From assembly GCF_008974145.1 (NCBI RefSeq), contig NZ_BJKP01000012.1:53064-117063 (forward strand): a DNA stretch of 64,000 nt, given 5' to 3'. This DNA comes from Microcystis aeruginosa NIES-4325. Lineage in GTDB: Bacteria; Cyanobacteriota; Cyanobacteriia; Cyanobacteriales; Microcystaceae. Under the pieces are notes generated by a model. The model saw only the letters and a list, made by a program, of their open reading frames with translations, was not told where the DNA came from and ran no database searches. The translations under genes and the position numbers were made by a program. Shown here one piece after another: positions 8,275-16,547 of this stretch; positions within the stretch are counted from its first letter, which is position 1; every line of letters begins with the position of its first letter.

Positions 8275-8355
8275 AGATATAACTCGGTTTTAAATTAAGA
8301 AAATTTATTTGGTTAGAATTGTCCAACTTTGGATAGGTATTTGTTCACTTTCAAC

Positions 8356-8470
8356 CCATGACCACCGGGGGTACGAATTGAGGTAATTTTACCCTGTTTT
8401 TGCAAAGGCTGGAGAGTTCTAATGCTAACCCCAAACCAATCCGAAGCTTTTCCAGGAGTAATTAATTATA
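8356..8470 (-). pseudogene. Truncated duplicate of the IS607-like HTH domain
   Basis: Reading minus-strand, this segment translates to a decayed copy of the neighbouring protein's first 35 residues. It contains GVSIRTL and GKITSIRTPGG, matching GVSIKTL and GKITSIRTPGG, then stops being homologous. The upstream AT-rich leader with GTAGAATTGTCCAA (near 8605) also has a counterpart upstream of the complete gene (near 8310), so the duplication covered promoter plus 5' coding region. A MITE separates the coding remnant from its former promoter. Confidence 0.8.
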
Positions 8471-8471
8471 C

Positions 8472-8570
8472 ATATAGCGGTGTGCAGTCGTATGAGGTAC
8501 AGTGTCACGAGCTATAAACCATGCTAGGCAAAGCTTGGTTTGTATCTCACTCAAGCGCTTACCGCTATAT
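8472..8570. mobile_element. 99-bp MITE with 10-bp terminal inverted repeats
   Basis: ATATAGCGGT at 8472-8481 and ACCGCTATAT at 8561-8570 are perfect inverted ends. The interior has no coding capacity. It sits inside the truncated HTH duplicate, at about the position of the former start codon. A similar element with ends TATAGCGTTTC/GAAACGCTATA lies at 30365-30460. Confidence 0.75.
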
Positions 8571-9219
8571 ACAAGAATCGGTTTTCAATTTAAAAAATTT
8601 ATAGGGTAGAATTGTCCAATTTTATACAAATAGTTGTCCATTTTCATCCTGTGATTAGCTCCTACTGGTGATTGTCGGTCATTAATAAACATTAATAATA
8701 ACCCTTGAGACAAATATATGAAACAGGATTTTGTCTCTTTTTCAAACCTGAGTTTGTTTCAGGGTCGCACCGGTGACACTTTTATAGTAGCAAAGCAAAA
8801 AGACCTTACTGTAGGGATGAATTGCCTTCGCCCATTTACCCCTTGAGGGAATTGATTATTATGGAACTCCAGTTTTAACGGTCAAAACTATTAAGTTTTA
8901 TATATTTTCTCTCTCTTGATTAAGTTTTGTAACTATCAGAGAAATTTTTAAAAAGTAGAGCTTGTTTGTTTGTCCAACTTTGACTGGAAAAGCTTGGGTA
9001 TATTTGTATATTTTTAGGTAGTTATCTTCAAGAAAAACTGCTGTAAATTGGAAAAAAAAATAAAGAAATGTTGCCGAAAATAATTTTCTCAAACACTTGT
9101 TTTTTTTTGGAAAAGTTTGTTATGCTTCTGTCAAGCCAAAAGTCATTAGCGAGCCTTAAGCTCGCTTAACTTCTTCTGATGGCTATTACTACACACAATT
9201 AAAGCTGGATAATTCAGTT
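8571..9219. other. AT-rich intergenic region upstream of PEP-CTERM gene
   Basis: No supportable gene is present. The first 80 bases are the relocated leader of the truncated HTH copy. A hairpin AGCGAGC-CTTAA-GCTCGCT at 9148-9166 lies in the probable 5' UTR of the PEP-CTERM gene. The sequence GCTGGATAATT just before its start is shared with the second PEP-CTERM gene at 15786. Confidence 0.55.
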
Positions 9220-9966
9220 ATGATGACAACCAACAAATTAACCAAAACCTTTGCTTCTGGCTTAGCCACCCTCAGCATCGCTGCCGTCTCCTCTGTTGCT
9301 GGCTCGATGTTACTAGCACCTTCAGCAAGAGCATTAACCTTTGTCGGTAACTTCGAAGGTGTTATCAATGACAATTCTACCGTAAGAGATGCTAATGGCA
9401 CTATATATGATCGCATTGAGGTAGGTGACAAGGCATTCTATAACTTCAATTTTAATACTGGAACAGGAACAGGCGATGTTCTACCTGGAGATGGAATCGA
9501 TATATTCGAAGTAGGTGGTTCTTGGGTTTTTGAATACGATCATCAAGGGTTGGATGGTCTTTTGAATGGTACTATTGAGTACGACGTCCATATAATTGAC
9601 GATCCCTCAACACCCATTAATGAAGCTACGGCTAACCTCTATTTCGATCAAATCGATTTTGATACGGAAACAGCTGGTCCCATCGGTTATCTGGGGACAA
9701 AAAATGTATATGCTCTTGATGATTTGCTGAATCCAGTTCTTACTTTAAAATCCATAAATGGCAGTCAGGATAGCGGGTCTATTCTAGGAGAGAACCTCAA
9801 AACCATCAAGGTGGTCGATATTTTAACCTCTAGTGGCGGTTTCCTGCGGGGTCTTGATAACGACTTCACCCAAAGCACCCACAAAGTTCCCGAACCGGGT
9901 ACTATTCTCGGACTTCTGACTGTGGGTGGTTTAGGATTGGTGTCCCGCTTCAAAAAACAAAAATAA
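9220..9966 (+). CDS. PEP-CTERM sorted surface protein (copy 1)
   Basis: This 248-residue exported protein has a signal peptide (basic NKLTKTFASG, hydrophobic core, cleavage after SARA near residue 39) and a C-terminal PEP-CTERM tail: VPEPGTILGLLTVGGLGL then basic SRFKKQK. This tail is the substrate signal of exosortase systems linked to exopolysaccharide. The middle is acidic and Gly/Asp/Asn-rich, predicted beta structure, with no enzymatic motif. The gene at 15142 has nearly identical first 14 residues and the same tail but an unrelated middle. No exosortase is in the window. Confidence 0.85.
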   Translation: MMTTNKLTKTFASGLATLSIAAVSSVAGSMLLAPSARALTFVGNFEGVINDNSTVRDANGTIYDRIEVGDKAFYNFNFNTGTGTGDVLPGDGIDIFEVGGSWVFEYDHQGLDGLLNGTIEYDVHIIDDPSTPINEATANLYFDQIDFDTETAGPIGYLGTKNVYALDDLLNPVLTLKSINGSQDSGSILGENLKTIKVVDILTSSGGFLRGLDNDFTQSTHKVPEPGTILGLLTVGGLGLVSRFKKQK

Positions 9967-10260
9967 CAGTTACCAATGTCTTGCACACATTGATAACTGT
10001 GACGTTGAACAAGAATAGCTAAAGGTTAGATGCCCTGTTTGGTTTTCTAGCTTTTAGCTTTCCTTTAGGTGTTGACTATAACACAAGTCAAGGGCTAATT
10101 TTTGTTTTTAATCAATAAATCCTTAGAAAGTTTTCAGGTTTTATACCAAATCCGTTTAGTATAGGCTAGTTATGAGGAGAGGCACTTATGCAAAGGGGAG
10201 AATCAATAATCAGTTTTTAATAACCAGATTTAGTATTACCCCCCAAACCCAAGAGAGCCG
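9967..10260. other. 3' flank of PEP-CTERM gene and dispersed repeat
   Basis: The word AGCTAAAGGTTAGATGCCCT at 10017-10036 recurs downstream of the second PEP-CTERM gene (minus strand, near 15090), followed in both by a CTTTTAGCT arm that could pair with AGCTAAAG as a terminator stem. A second repeated block at 10195-10238 (AATCAATAATCAGTTTTTAA then AGATTTAGTATTA) recurs upstream of the DNA methyltransferase near 27989-28035. No coding region is seen. Confidence 0.6.
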
Positions 10261-10438
10261 AGATAAGCTAAGACGCATTTAAAGTGCTTATTCTTAAGAT
10301 TAGCCGAATCTCCCCCAATCCCTTTACTGTTGCCTCTTGCCGTTCGGCTGAGCTCACGGCCGAAGCCTCTTGCCTCTTGCCTCGTCTCAACAAGCAATTT
10401 AAATTACGAACAGCTTATTTGGCTGAGAGTGCGTTTTC
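10261..10438 (+). repeat. Dispersed repeat A with nested palindromic insert
   Basis: This copy runs from AGATAAGCTAAGACGC through CTCGTCTCAACAAGCAATTT. It matches, in reverse orientation, 18890-19131, and partly matches 58200-58305. Within a run of TTGCCTC words sits a 27-bp palindromic insert (10341-10367: CGTTCGGC ... GCCGAAGCC) that differs in length among the copies. Confidence 0.8.
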
Positions 10439-10478
10439 ACTGACTCACCTTTGACTTTCCCTCCCAATTCCCACTTAT

Positions 10479-11972
10479 CTACTGGTCTTGCATATACGGT
10501 TGATTATTCTTGAGACAATTATATGCCTTTTGTAACTCGATTCCCAGATAACCTATATGTTCGGGAATAATTGCCGGATTGGTAGCGGCAAGCTCGCGGA
10601 TTAATTTGAGGGGATTTTTGCCTCGATAACAGGCGACAATTTCCCCACTGCCGGGGGTAGTTTGTTGGATAAGAATTTGTTCTTCCTCTACGGAAATCAG
10701 AAAGTTACCGCTAGGGTCAAAAAAATTGCGCTGATTGATAATTTTATCGTACTGGGTGGCGATTAATCGTTCGACATTCTCCCAAGTATCATCGTATATG
10801 TGAGCAGATTGACTAATAGTAATTAATGGACCCATTGATAAATTGTAGTCAGAGTGCTTGCTAATCTCATCTCTAATATGTTGCTGTAAAGCGCGCAATC
10901 CCATGGCATTTGCCGGCCAAGCGGCAAACATATCATTACTTCTAAATATAGCAGTGAGAGATAATTCATTTTCCACCACTCGCACCCAAATATGATTTAA
11001 ACAGGGACTGCCTCCCTTTTCGTGGTCTTTCACATCCCAAAGGGACATAACTGCACTGGCAGCGTCAATTTCTGAGATTAATTTATTGATAACCTGGGCA
11101 ATTTGGTCTCGGCCAAACCAAGAGCGTAATCTTTGACCGTAGGTGTATTTAACTCCTTGCTGTATAGGGGAATCATCGAGAATTTGTCCGATATATTCGG
11201 TGAGAAAAGGTCTATCTATAGGCAAATAATTAGGTTCGGGAAAGTAAAAGTCTGGGGGTTCATCGGTGACAACGGCCATTAAGTCAATTAATTCTTGCCA
11301 TTTACCATCATATCCTGTCGGTCTAATTGTGCCGGTGGTTTTAATCTTTTGGAGGATTTTTACCCAAGTTTCGCCAATAGTTTTGCCTTCAATGCGATGA
11401 CCGTATCTTGTCCCGGGTAGCAGAGAAGGAAGATTTTCTAAGAGGGGAAAGATTAAGGGTTCTCCCCAAGTTGGTAAGGGAGATTGTTCTGCATAATTTT
11501 TGACTTTTTCAATCGCTTCTGGAAGGGATTGAACCAGTTGATATTGAATTGATTGACGCAATTTTTCGAGGGTTTCTCGGTCAATTTCTTTATCAATATA
11601 TCCCGTGATAGGAGAATTAATTAGCCAACATTCTCTACCTGTGTCACTTTTTCCTAACTGGAATCCTTGACTAAAAAAATCTAGCAAACATTGACAACTA
11701 CCAGAGTTTTTATCTTCTTTTGTAGCGTTGAGAATAACTAAATATCTAACGTGGGGATTGGCAATTAAGTTTCTTAGCAGGGGACTAATCCCTCTGGTGG
11801 GACTATAAAGATTACCAATCACTGCGTATTGGTCGGGATTTAAATGTTTAGCAATGGACTGTTTTACTGTCCATCCCGTGATAATTGCCGTTTGGCCGTG
11901 ACCGCAGATTAATTGATTGGGTTTATAGTGGGGTTGGTAGGTGAATTTAGTGGTGGTTTCTATACTAAGCAT
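10479..11972 (-). CDS. Thymidylate synthase-like fusion (MtrA-like, ThyA core, DUF4346)
   Basis: The 497-residue protein has three parts. Residues about 20-150 resemble the MtrA fold of methyltransferases (AVIGNLYSPTRGI, LIANPHVRYLVIL). Residues about 200-400 hold a thymidylate-synthase core: YTYGQRLR, GSPCLNHIWVRV with the candidate catalytic Cys, RSNDMFAAWPANAMG matching RSxDxxxGxPxN, and ISQSAHIY. The last 90 residues are DUF4346-like, ending HIGYLGIELQKAY. It should methylate dUMP to dTMP. The tmk gene immediately upstream (4-base gap) supports a dTTP role. Domain order is seen; the methyl donor and the role of the flanking domains are unknown. Confidence 0.72.
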   Translation of the reverse strand: MLSIETTTKFTYQPHYKPNQLICGHGQTAIITGWTVKQSIAKHLNPDQYAVIGNLYSPTRGISPLLRNLIANPHVRYLVILNATKEDKNSGSCQCLLDFFSQGFQLGKSDTGRECWLINSPITGYIDKEIDRETLEKLRQSIQYQLVQSLPEAIEKVKNYAEQSPLPTWGEPLIFPLLENLPSLLPGTRYGHRIEGKTIGETWVKILQKIKTTGTIRPTGYDGKWQELIDLMAVVTDEPPDFYFPEPNYLPIDRPFLTEYIGQILDDSPIQQGVKYTYGQRLRSWFGRDQIAQVINKLISEIDAASAVMSLWDVKDHEKGGSPCLNHIWVRVVENELSLTAIFRSNDMFAAWPANAMGLRALQQHIRDEISKHSDYNLSMGPLITISQSAHIYDDTWENVERLIATQYDKIINQRNFFDPSGNFLISVEEEQILIQQTTPGSGEIVACYRGKNPLKLIRELAATNPAIIPEHIGYLGIELQKAYNCLKNNQPYMQDQ

Positions 11973-11976
11973 GGAT

Positions 11977-12600
11977 TTAAATTAATTGTTCAAGATAATT
12001 AATAATATTTTGGTGAAGCTGTTCTATTGTATCATTGCCATCTAATTGTAAACAATTATCTTTATATTCTTTAAATATCTGGAGAAACATCTGACGAACT
12101 TTCATTAATTTTTCTTGTTTTTCGTACACTTCTGTGATGGCTCGGTTTTTAATTCTTGCTAGAGAAATATCGGGAAGAACATCGATATAAATAACTAAAT
12201 CGGGATTGGGAAAATGTTGATTTAACTGCCGAACAAAAGCCAATTCTTCGGGATTATTGCAATTGTAGGCCAGGGAAGAAAAATAATAACGAGTAGTGAT
12301 AACGTGGGTTTGTTCTTGGTGAATAAGTTTAAAAACGCCATCGTGATCATTATATAAGTGATAATGGCGATCAGCTGCAAATAAATAGGCCATTTGTTGG
12401 TCAAATTTATTTTGATCTTTGATAGAAATAAGATTAGTTTGCATTATTTCTCGAATCAAACGACCGATGACTCCCTCGGAAGGTTCCGGACTTAAAACTG
12501 CTTTTTCTCCTCCCTTTAAAAAATATTCTTGTAGGAGTTTTGCTTGGGTACTTGTTCCCGATCCATCAATACCTTCAAAGACAATAAATTTCGGTTTCAT
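11977..12600 (-). CDS. tmk: Thymidylate kinase
   Basis: This 207-residue dTMP kinase converts dTMP to dTDP. The P-loop FEGIDGSGTSTQAKLL lies at residues 8-23, with EPSEGVIGRLIRE as the substrate loop, FAADRHYH as the DR motif and TTRYYFSSLAYN following. Length is normal. It is the first gene of a two-gene unit with the thymidylate-synthase-like protein, giving consecutive steps to dTTP. The ATG at 12600 is the only reasonable start. The sequence is more AT-rich than many neighbours, but nothing else suggests transfer. Confidence 0.9.
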   Translation of the reverse strand: MKPKFIVFEGIDGSGTSTQAKLLQEYFLKGGEKAVLSPEPSEGVIGRLIREIMQTNLISIKDQNKFDQQMAYLFAADRHYHLYNDHDGVFKLIHQEQTHVITTRYYFSSLAYNCNNPEELAFVRQLNQHFPNPDLVIYIDVLPDISLARIKNRAITEVYEKQEKLMKVRQMFLQIFKEYKDNCLQLDGNDTIEQLHQNIINYLEQLI

Positions 12601-12625
12601 AATTTAATCTTTTTTCTAGATATAA

Positions 12626-14011
12626 TTATCTGAATAATTGTTTTAACCAAGTTAACCAAGATTTTTTCTGGGGGATTAATTGCGTCATTTCTCCGATAAT
12701 CTCTCCCATACTTCCCCAAGTATAAATATTTTTATTCAGGGATTGTATGGTTAAATTTTCTTGTAAAGCTAAACTGATGATGTTAATCATTTCTGCTGCT
12801 TGATTACCCACTATTTGCGCTCCTAGTATTTTACCATCTTGTTGGTAGATTAATTGACAAAATCCCGTGGTTTCTCCCCAGATTTGCTGTGCCACTATAT
12901 TTTTGATGGGATAGTTGATCATCTTTACCTCCTCACCATAGTTGTCTTGGGCTGCTTTTCCAGTTAAACCCACCCAAGCAATGGCAGGATCGAAAGCAAT
13001 AAATGAGGGAATTTGCTGGGGATTAAAGTTAAATTTTTCTCCCGTGAGCAGATGCTTGACTAACCCAAAAGCGGCCCGGTAATTTAAAGTAGGATCGGGA
13101 TAATTATTGCTGAGCAAATTTAGGGCATAAATGCGGGAATTATCGGTTTGTAATTGCTGATTAACCCTGATTAATCCTTGCTCTAGTTTAACTCCCACCC
13201 CAGCCAAATTTAATCCCCGTTCATCGACTTGATAATTACCAGCAAAAATGAGATCATCAACTTCGATAACACGATTACCTAATTGTAGCCATTTTTGACC
13301 CTCGATCGCTTTCACTTGACTAGGACAATGGCCGGGTAAAATCTTAATTCCTTCCGCTTCTAAAATGGCAGTAACTAAATGGCAGATTTCCCGATCAACA
13401 TCCGGCAGTAGATAATTATCCTCGATAATTAAGCTAATTTCTTTCCCCAAACGTCGGAGAATTTGCGCTAAACTCACAGCCATGCTGCTGTTGCCAATAA
13501 TGGCTAAATGTTGTCCCAACTTGTCTAAATTTGGCTCTTGCCAAAGGGTTTGAGTGGTAAAATAATTAACATCATCTAAGCCGAAAATTTTCGGGACTTG
13601 CGGATAAAAACCTGGGGCGATAAGATAGTGTTTAGCCAACAATTGCCGACCGTTAACTACGAATCCTAAACGGGGCAGCCGGACAAATTCCCCCCCACCC
13701 GGGATCACGTCTATTCCTTCCGCGGCTAATCTCGCTAAAGAATGATGTTTATTAATAGTTTTATCCACTTCCTCTAGCCATTGCCGCAACCGTTGCCATG
13801 GGGGATAAATGGCCGTTTCTTGCCAATGATTCAGCAGTTTATAGAGATGGATAATTTCGCTGTAACCCTTGCTAAAAATGTCCTCAGATGCCACTAAATT
13901 GCCACTAGAAGGCTGTTGCACTAAAGCCACCCTTTTTTTGAGGTGAACAGCCAACAAAGCCGCTTTTATCCCCGCAGGAGTGGCACCAATAATTACTAAG
14001 TCGTAAACCAC
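12626..14011 (-). CDS. FAD/NAD(P) oxidoreductase of the disulfide reductase fold, disulfide missing
   Basis: The 461-residue flavoprotein has the Rossmann FAD site IIGATPAGIKAA, a second nucleotide site AIIGNSSMAVSLAQ near residue 170, and a C-terminal dimerisation domain (AWVGLTGKAA ... GAQIVGNQAAEMI). It follows the architecture of lipoamide and mercuric reductases. The region that normally carries the CxxxxC active disulfide instead reads SSGNLVASEDIFSKG without cysteine, and the terminal HPTxxE motif is GSMGEIIGE. It cannot use a dithiol mechanism; an NAD(P)H-quinone or other electron transfer role is inference. It lies 25 bases upstream of tmk and may be co-transcribed. Confidence 0.7.
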   Translation of the reverse strand: MVYDLVIIGATPAGIKAALLAVHLKKRVALVQQPSSGNLVASEDIFSKGYSEIIHLYKLLNHWQETAIYPPWQRLRQWLEEVDKTINKHHSLARLAAEGIDVIPGGGEFVRLPRLGFVVNGRQLLAKHYLIAPGFYPQVPKIFGLDDVNYFTTQTLWQEPNLDKLGQHLAIIGNSSMAVSLAQILRRLGKEISLIIEDNYLLPDVDREICHLVTAILEAEGIKILPGHCPSQVKAIEGQKWLQLGNRVIEVDDLIFAGNYQVDERGLNLAGVGVKLEQGLIRVNQQLQTDNSRIYALNLLSNNYPDPTLNYRAAFGLVKHLLTGEKFNFNPQQIPSFIAFDPAIAWVGLTGKAAQDNYGEEVKMINYPIKNIVAQQIWGETTGFCQLIYQQDGKILGAQIVGNQAAEMINIISLALQENLTIQSLNKNIYTWGSMGEIIGEMTQLIPQKKSWLTWLKQLFR

Positions 14012-14029
14012 AAATATAAAGTAGAAGTC

Positions 14030-14258
14030 AGGAGACAGAATTCAGGAGTCGGTATTCAGGAGTCGGTATTCAGGAGTCAGGAATCAGGAGACAGGTTTTA
14101 TTTATTCTCCCCATCCCCCCACACCCCACACCCCACACCCCACACCCTCTTTCAAGTCAGGAGTCAGGAATCAGGAGACGGTATTCAGGAGTCGGAAACT
14201 TAACACTAAAAACTCAAATCTGATCACTGATAACTGATAACTGATCACTTATAACTGA
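14030..14258. repeat. Short tandem repeats between hisIE and the flavoprotein
   Basis: Three repeat types follow each other: CAGGAGTCGGTATT units (14037-14085 and 14156-14190), a CACACCC heptamer run (14118-14148), and TGATAACTGATAAC-type heptamers (14218-14257). The last run ends at the hisIE stop codon. The CACACCC run joined to CTCTTTCAAG reappears inverted at 25090-25125. Confidence 0.85.
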
Positions 14259-14894
14259 CTACCGGCGCCGGTCTTGCAGTTTTTTATAGACATCTCGCAG
14301 AGGGACTTGGTGATAGGCGAGCGCGACGAGGGTATGATAAAAAAGATCGGCCACTTCTGCGGTAATAGCATCGGGATCCTTATCTTTGCAGGCCATGACC
14401 ACTTCTGCCGATTCTTCGCCGATTTTCTTGAGAATTTTGTTATCTCCCCCGGCCAAAAGTTTACAGGTGTAGGATTCCGGATGAGGATTGTCTCTGCGAT
14501 CGCAAATTACCTTAAACAATTCCGAGAGAGTATCGGCCGCTGGGTCTGATTTTTGCTGGTCTGCTTGGTGAAAACAGCTTCTTTCGCCAGTATGACAGGC
14601 AATATCACCGATTTGCTCAATAGTCAGTAAGATAGCATCACTATCGCAATCGTAGCGAATTTGACGCACTTTTTGGATATGGCCGGAGGTGGCTCCTTTG
14701 TGCCATAATTCTTGACGGGAACGACTCCAATACCACGCTTCCCCAGTGGTGAGGGTTTTTTCGAGGGATTCCCGATTCATCCAAGCCATCATTAACACTG
14801 TAGCATCAAGATAGTCTTGAGCGATCGCTGGTACTAAACCCTGGGCATTATAAGCGATCGCGTCGAGGGGAATAGCGGAGAGTAAAGAGGACAT
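14259..14894 (-). CDS. hisIE: Bifunctional HisI-HisE histidine biosynthesis enzyme
   Basis: This 211-residue fusion carries phosphoribosyl-AMP cyclohydrolase (HisI, residues 1-120) and phosphoribosyl-ATP pyrophosphatase (HisE, 125-211), steps two and three of histidine synthesis. HisI motifs are [37 protein letters not shown] and the zinc ligands in HTGERSCFH. HisE shows [13 protein letters not shown] and [13 protein letters not shown]. Length and order are standard. Its stop codon (CGG TAG) is followed immediately by TCAGTTATAAG, the start of a heptamer repeat run. Two HIP1 octamers lie in the 5' coding region. Confidence 0.95.
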   Translation of the reverse strand: MSSLLSAIPLDAIAYNAQGLVPAIAQDYLDATVLMMAWMNRESLEKTLTTGEAWYWSRSRQELWHKGATSGHIQKVRQIRYDCDSDAILLTIEQIGDIACHTGERSCFHQADQQKSDPAADTLSELFKVICDRRDNPHPESYTCKLLAGGDNKILKKIGEESAEVVMACKDKDPDAITAEVADLFYHTLVALAYHQVPLRDVYKKLQDRRR

Positions 14895-15141
14895 CAGTTT
14901 TTTGCGGTCAAGAAATTATGGTGGGACAAATTACCCAAAGCCTAATTATATAGCCATGATATCGCCAGGGCTTCATTATCCCTGTCTAAAACCCAAAACC
15001 CGCTAACGACCCTTAAAAACAAAAATTAGGTCTTGGCTTGCGTTAGCATCAATACCGAAGAAAAAGCTAAAAGTCAGAAACCCTGCGAGGGCATCTAACC
15101 TTTAGCTGTTAATGTCTTGCCCATACTGGCAGCCGTTATTT

Positions 15142-15786
15142 TTATCTCTTGAAGCGGGAAACTAATCCTAAACCGCCAACGGTGAGCAGTCCGAGAATAG
15201 TACCCGGTTCGGGTACTTTAGTACCTTGTGTGAATTTATTCGACGAAGACATCAGAGCTCCACCAGCATTAGGTTTAAGTGTATTCGTGACCGTGAGCTT
15301 GGTGAGAGAACCAGGAATAGGAAGGAAAGTAGCAGTAGCTTGAGGGTCAGGCCAGCCATTTTCTGATGTTAAGGTGAGATTGGGTTCCGCAAGGAATGTG
15401 TCCACGTCCCCGTAGCCGATGGGGTTGTTAACAGTTACGTCTGAATCCACTTGAACCCCTGTAAAATGAAATTGGGGATCTACGATCTCAATTTCGTACG
15501 TGAAAGACGCAGCCTCATTAGTCATTGACAGTGCAGTGAATGCAACTGTGTACTCCGGTCCGGCCTGGTTAAAGGAAACGAAGGTATCGGCCCCTAGATT
15601 AGTAAATGTATCACTGACGTAGGTGACTTTTTTATCACCTTCCACAAGAACCCCACCAGCCTTGAAGGCAGCCCACGATAAAGATGCTGCACTGGCACTG
15701 GTAGCGGTAAGCACTGAGCCAGCGAGAACGCCGATGGTAAGAGCACCAGAAGCAAAGGTTTTAGTTAATTTGTTTTTCGTCATCAT
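15142..15786 (-). CDS. PEP-CTERM sorted surface protein (copy 2)
   Basis: The 214-residue protein begins MMTKNKLTKTFASG, nearly as in the gene at 9220, with a signal peptide cut near ASA (residue about 33). It ends VPEPGTILGLLTVGGLGL-SRFKR. The middle is different: Thr/Val/Asn-rich, with IEIVDPQFHFTGVQVD and repeated TLTSENG/TVTNTLKPN strands. It should be anchored or released at the surface by an exosortase. The 5' leader (GCTGGACAATT before ATG) and 3' flank match copy 1, which suggests duplication followed by rapid divergence or replacement of the centre. Confidence 0.85.
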   Translation of the reverse strand: MMTKNKLTKTFASGALTIGVLAGSVLTATSASAASLSWAAFKAGGVLVEGDKKVTYVSDTFTNLGADTFVSFNQAGPEYTVAFTALSMTNEAASFTYEIEIVDPQFHFTGVQVDSDVTVNNPIGYGDVDTFLAEPNLTLTSENGWPDPQATATFLPIPGSLTKLTVTNTLKPNAGGALMSSSNKFTQGTKVPEPGTILGLLTVGGLGLVSRFKR

Positions 15787-16115
15787 AAATTGTCCAGCGT
15801 TAGTTTTGTGTACTATGTTGAGGTCAAAAGAAAGCTTAAAAAAACCTTAAGATTTCTAATAACTATTCGTTTGACCTAATAAAAGTCTAGCTAAGTTTTT
15901 CAAAGAAAACAAGTATTTACAATAGTTTATCTTTTCTTAATTTTTCATCAAGAAAAGATAAACTAATTTAATCTGATTCCTACTTCTCAAGGGGTGACAA
16001 CCGGCTTAAAAGGGAGATTGGGGTTAGGTTTTGGGCATGGGCCGTGCGACTGATCTCACGCCGAAGTCTCACGGACCAAGCTCCTTGTCTTCAGTAACTG
16101 ATAACTGATTACTGA
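15787..16115. other. PEP-CTERM upstream region and palindromic insert
   Basis: The 5' half is the AT-rich leader of the PEP-CTERM gene, with an inverted TTTTCTTGATGAAAAA... / AAGAAAA pattern near 15900-15960. At 16038-16078 a GCCGTGCGACTGATCTCACG-type palindromic stretch resembles the inserts at 10341 and 18973. A short TGATTACTGATTAC run at 16088-16120 reaches the stop codon of the next gene. Confidence 0.5.
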
Positions 16116-16547
16116 TTACTGGTCTTTGTTTGCTGAACTAGCTCCGCGATATTTGAGAGATGAGGAGCGAATTGGGTTAGCCACCGTGGGATTATTGGTG
16201 ATTTTAACCTCCGCACCGCGATATTTGCCCCCTAGCTTCTTGACAGGAGACTCGGCGACTGTTGGCTCGATATAGGTAGCGCCACGATACTTTTTCTCGC
16301 TGGCAGTTTCTGGAGTGGGGACGGGGACACTCTTTTGTTCTTCTCGTCCTTGCCATAAAAAGGTGACGACAATCACAACTGTCAAGAGAATTAATAGCTG
16401 AATCTGCCAAGGAGCTAAAACCAGACTCAACACTAAACTAATTACCGTGGCGGCACTGGCGAGATAAGCGATCTCATCGCTGGACTTCTGCCAGAAATAG
16501 GCAGCCAAGGCAGCTGTGAACAGTGGTAACAAAAACAAATAGGACAT
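16116..16547 (-). CDS. Two-TM protein with three KYRGA repeats
   Basis: This 143-residue protein has two or three hydrophobic helices in the first 65 residues (SYLFLLPLFTAALAAYF; TVISLVLSLVLAPW; IQLLILLTVVIVVTFLW). A soluble tail follows with three spaced copies of KYRGA: KKYRGATY, GKYRGAEV, LKYRGASS. The YRGxxY signature recalls the cyanobacterial DUF4278 motif, normally single. No function is known. The stop codon (CAG TAA TCAGTAATCAG) is part of a heptamer repeat. It appears monocistronic. Confidence 0.6.
   Translation of the reverse strand: MSYLFLLPLFTAALAAYFWQKSSDEIAYLASAATVISLVLSLVLAPWQIQLLILLTVVIVVTFLWQGREEQKSVPVPTPETASEKKYRGATYIEPTVAESPVKKLGGKYRGAEVKITNNPTVANPIRSSSLKYRGASSANKDQ

Noticed and set aside
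8898..9092. A 64-codon minus-strand frame
   Set aside because: It is very AT-rich, Phe/Lys/Leu-biased and lies in the PEP-CTERM leader; no motif supports it.
12626..14011. Mercuric reductase
   Set aside because: The fold fits but the active cysteines and the HPTxxE motif are missing, so mercury chemistry is not supported.
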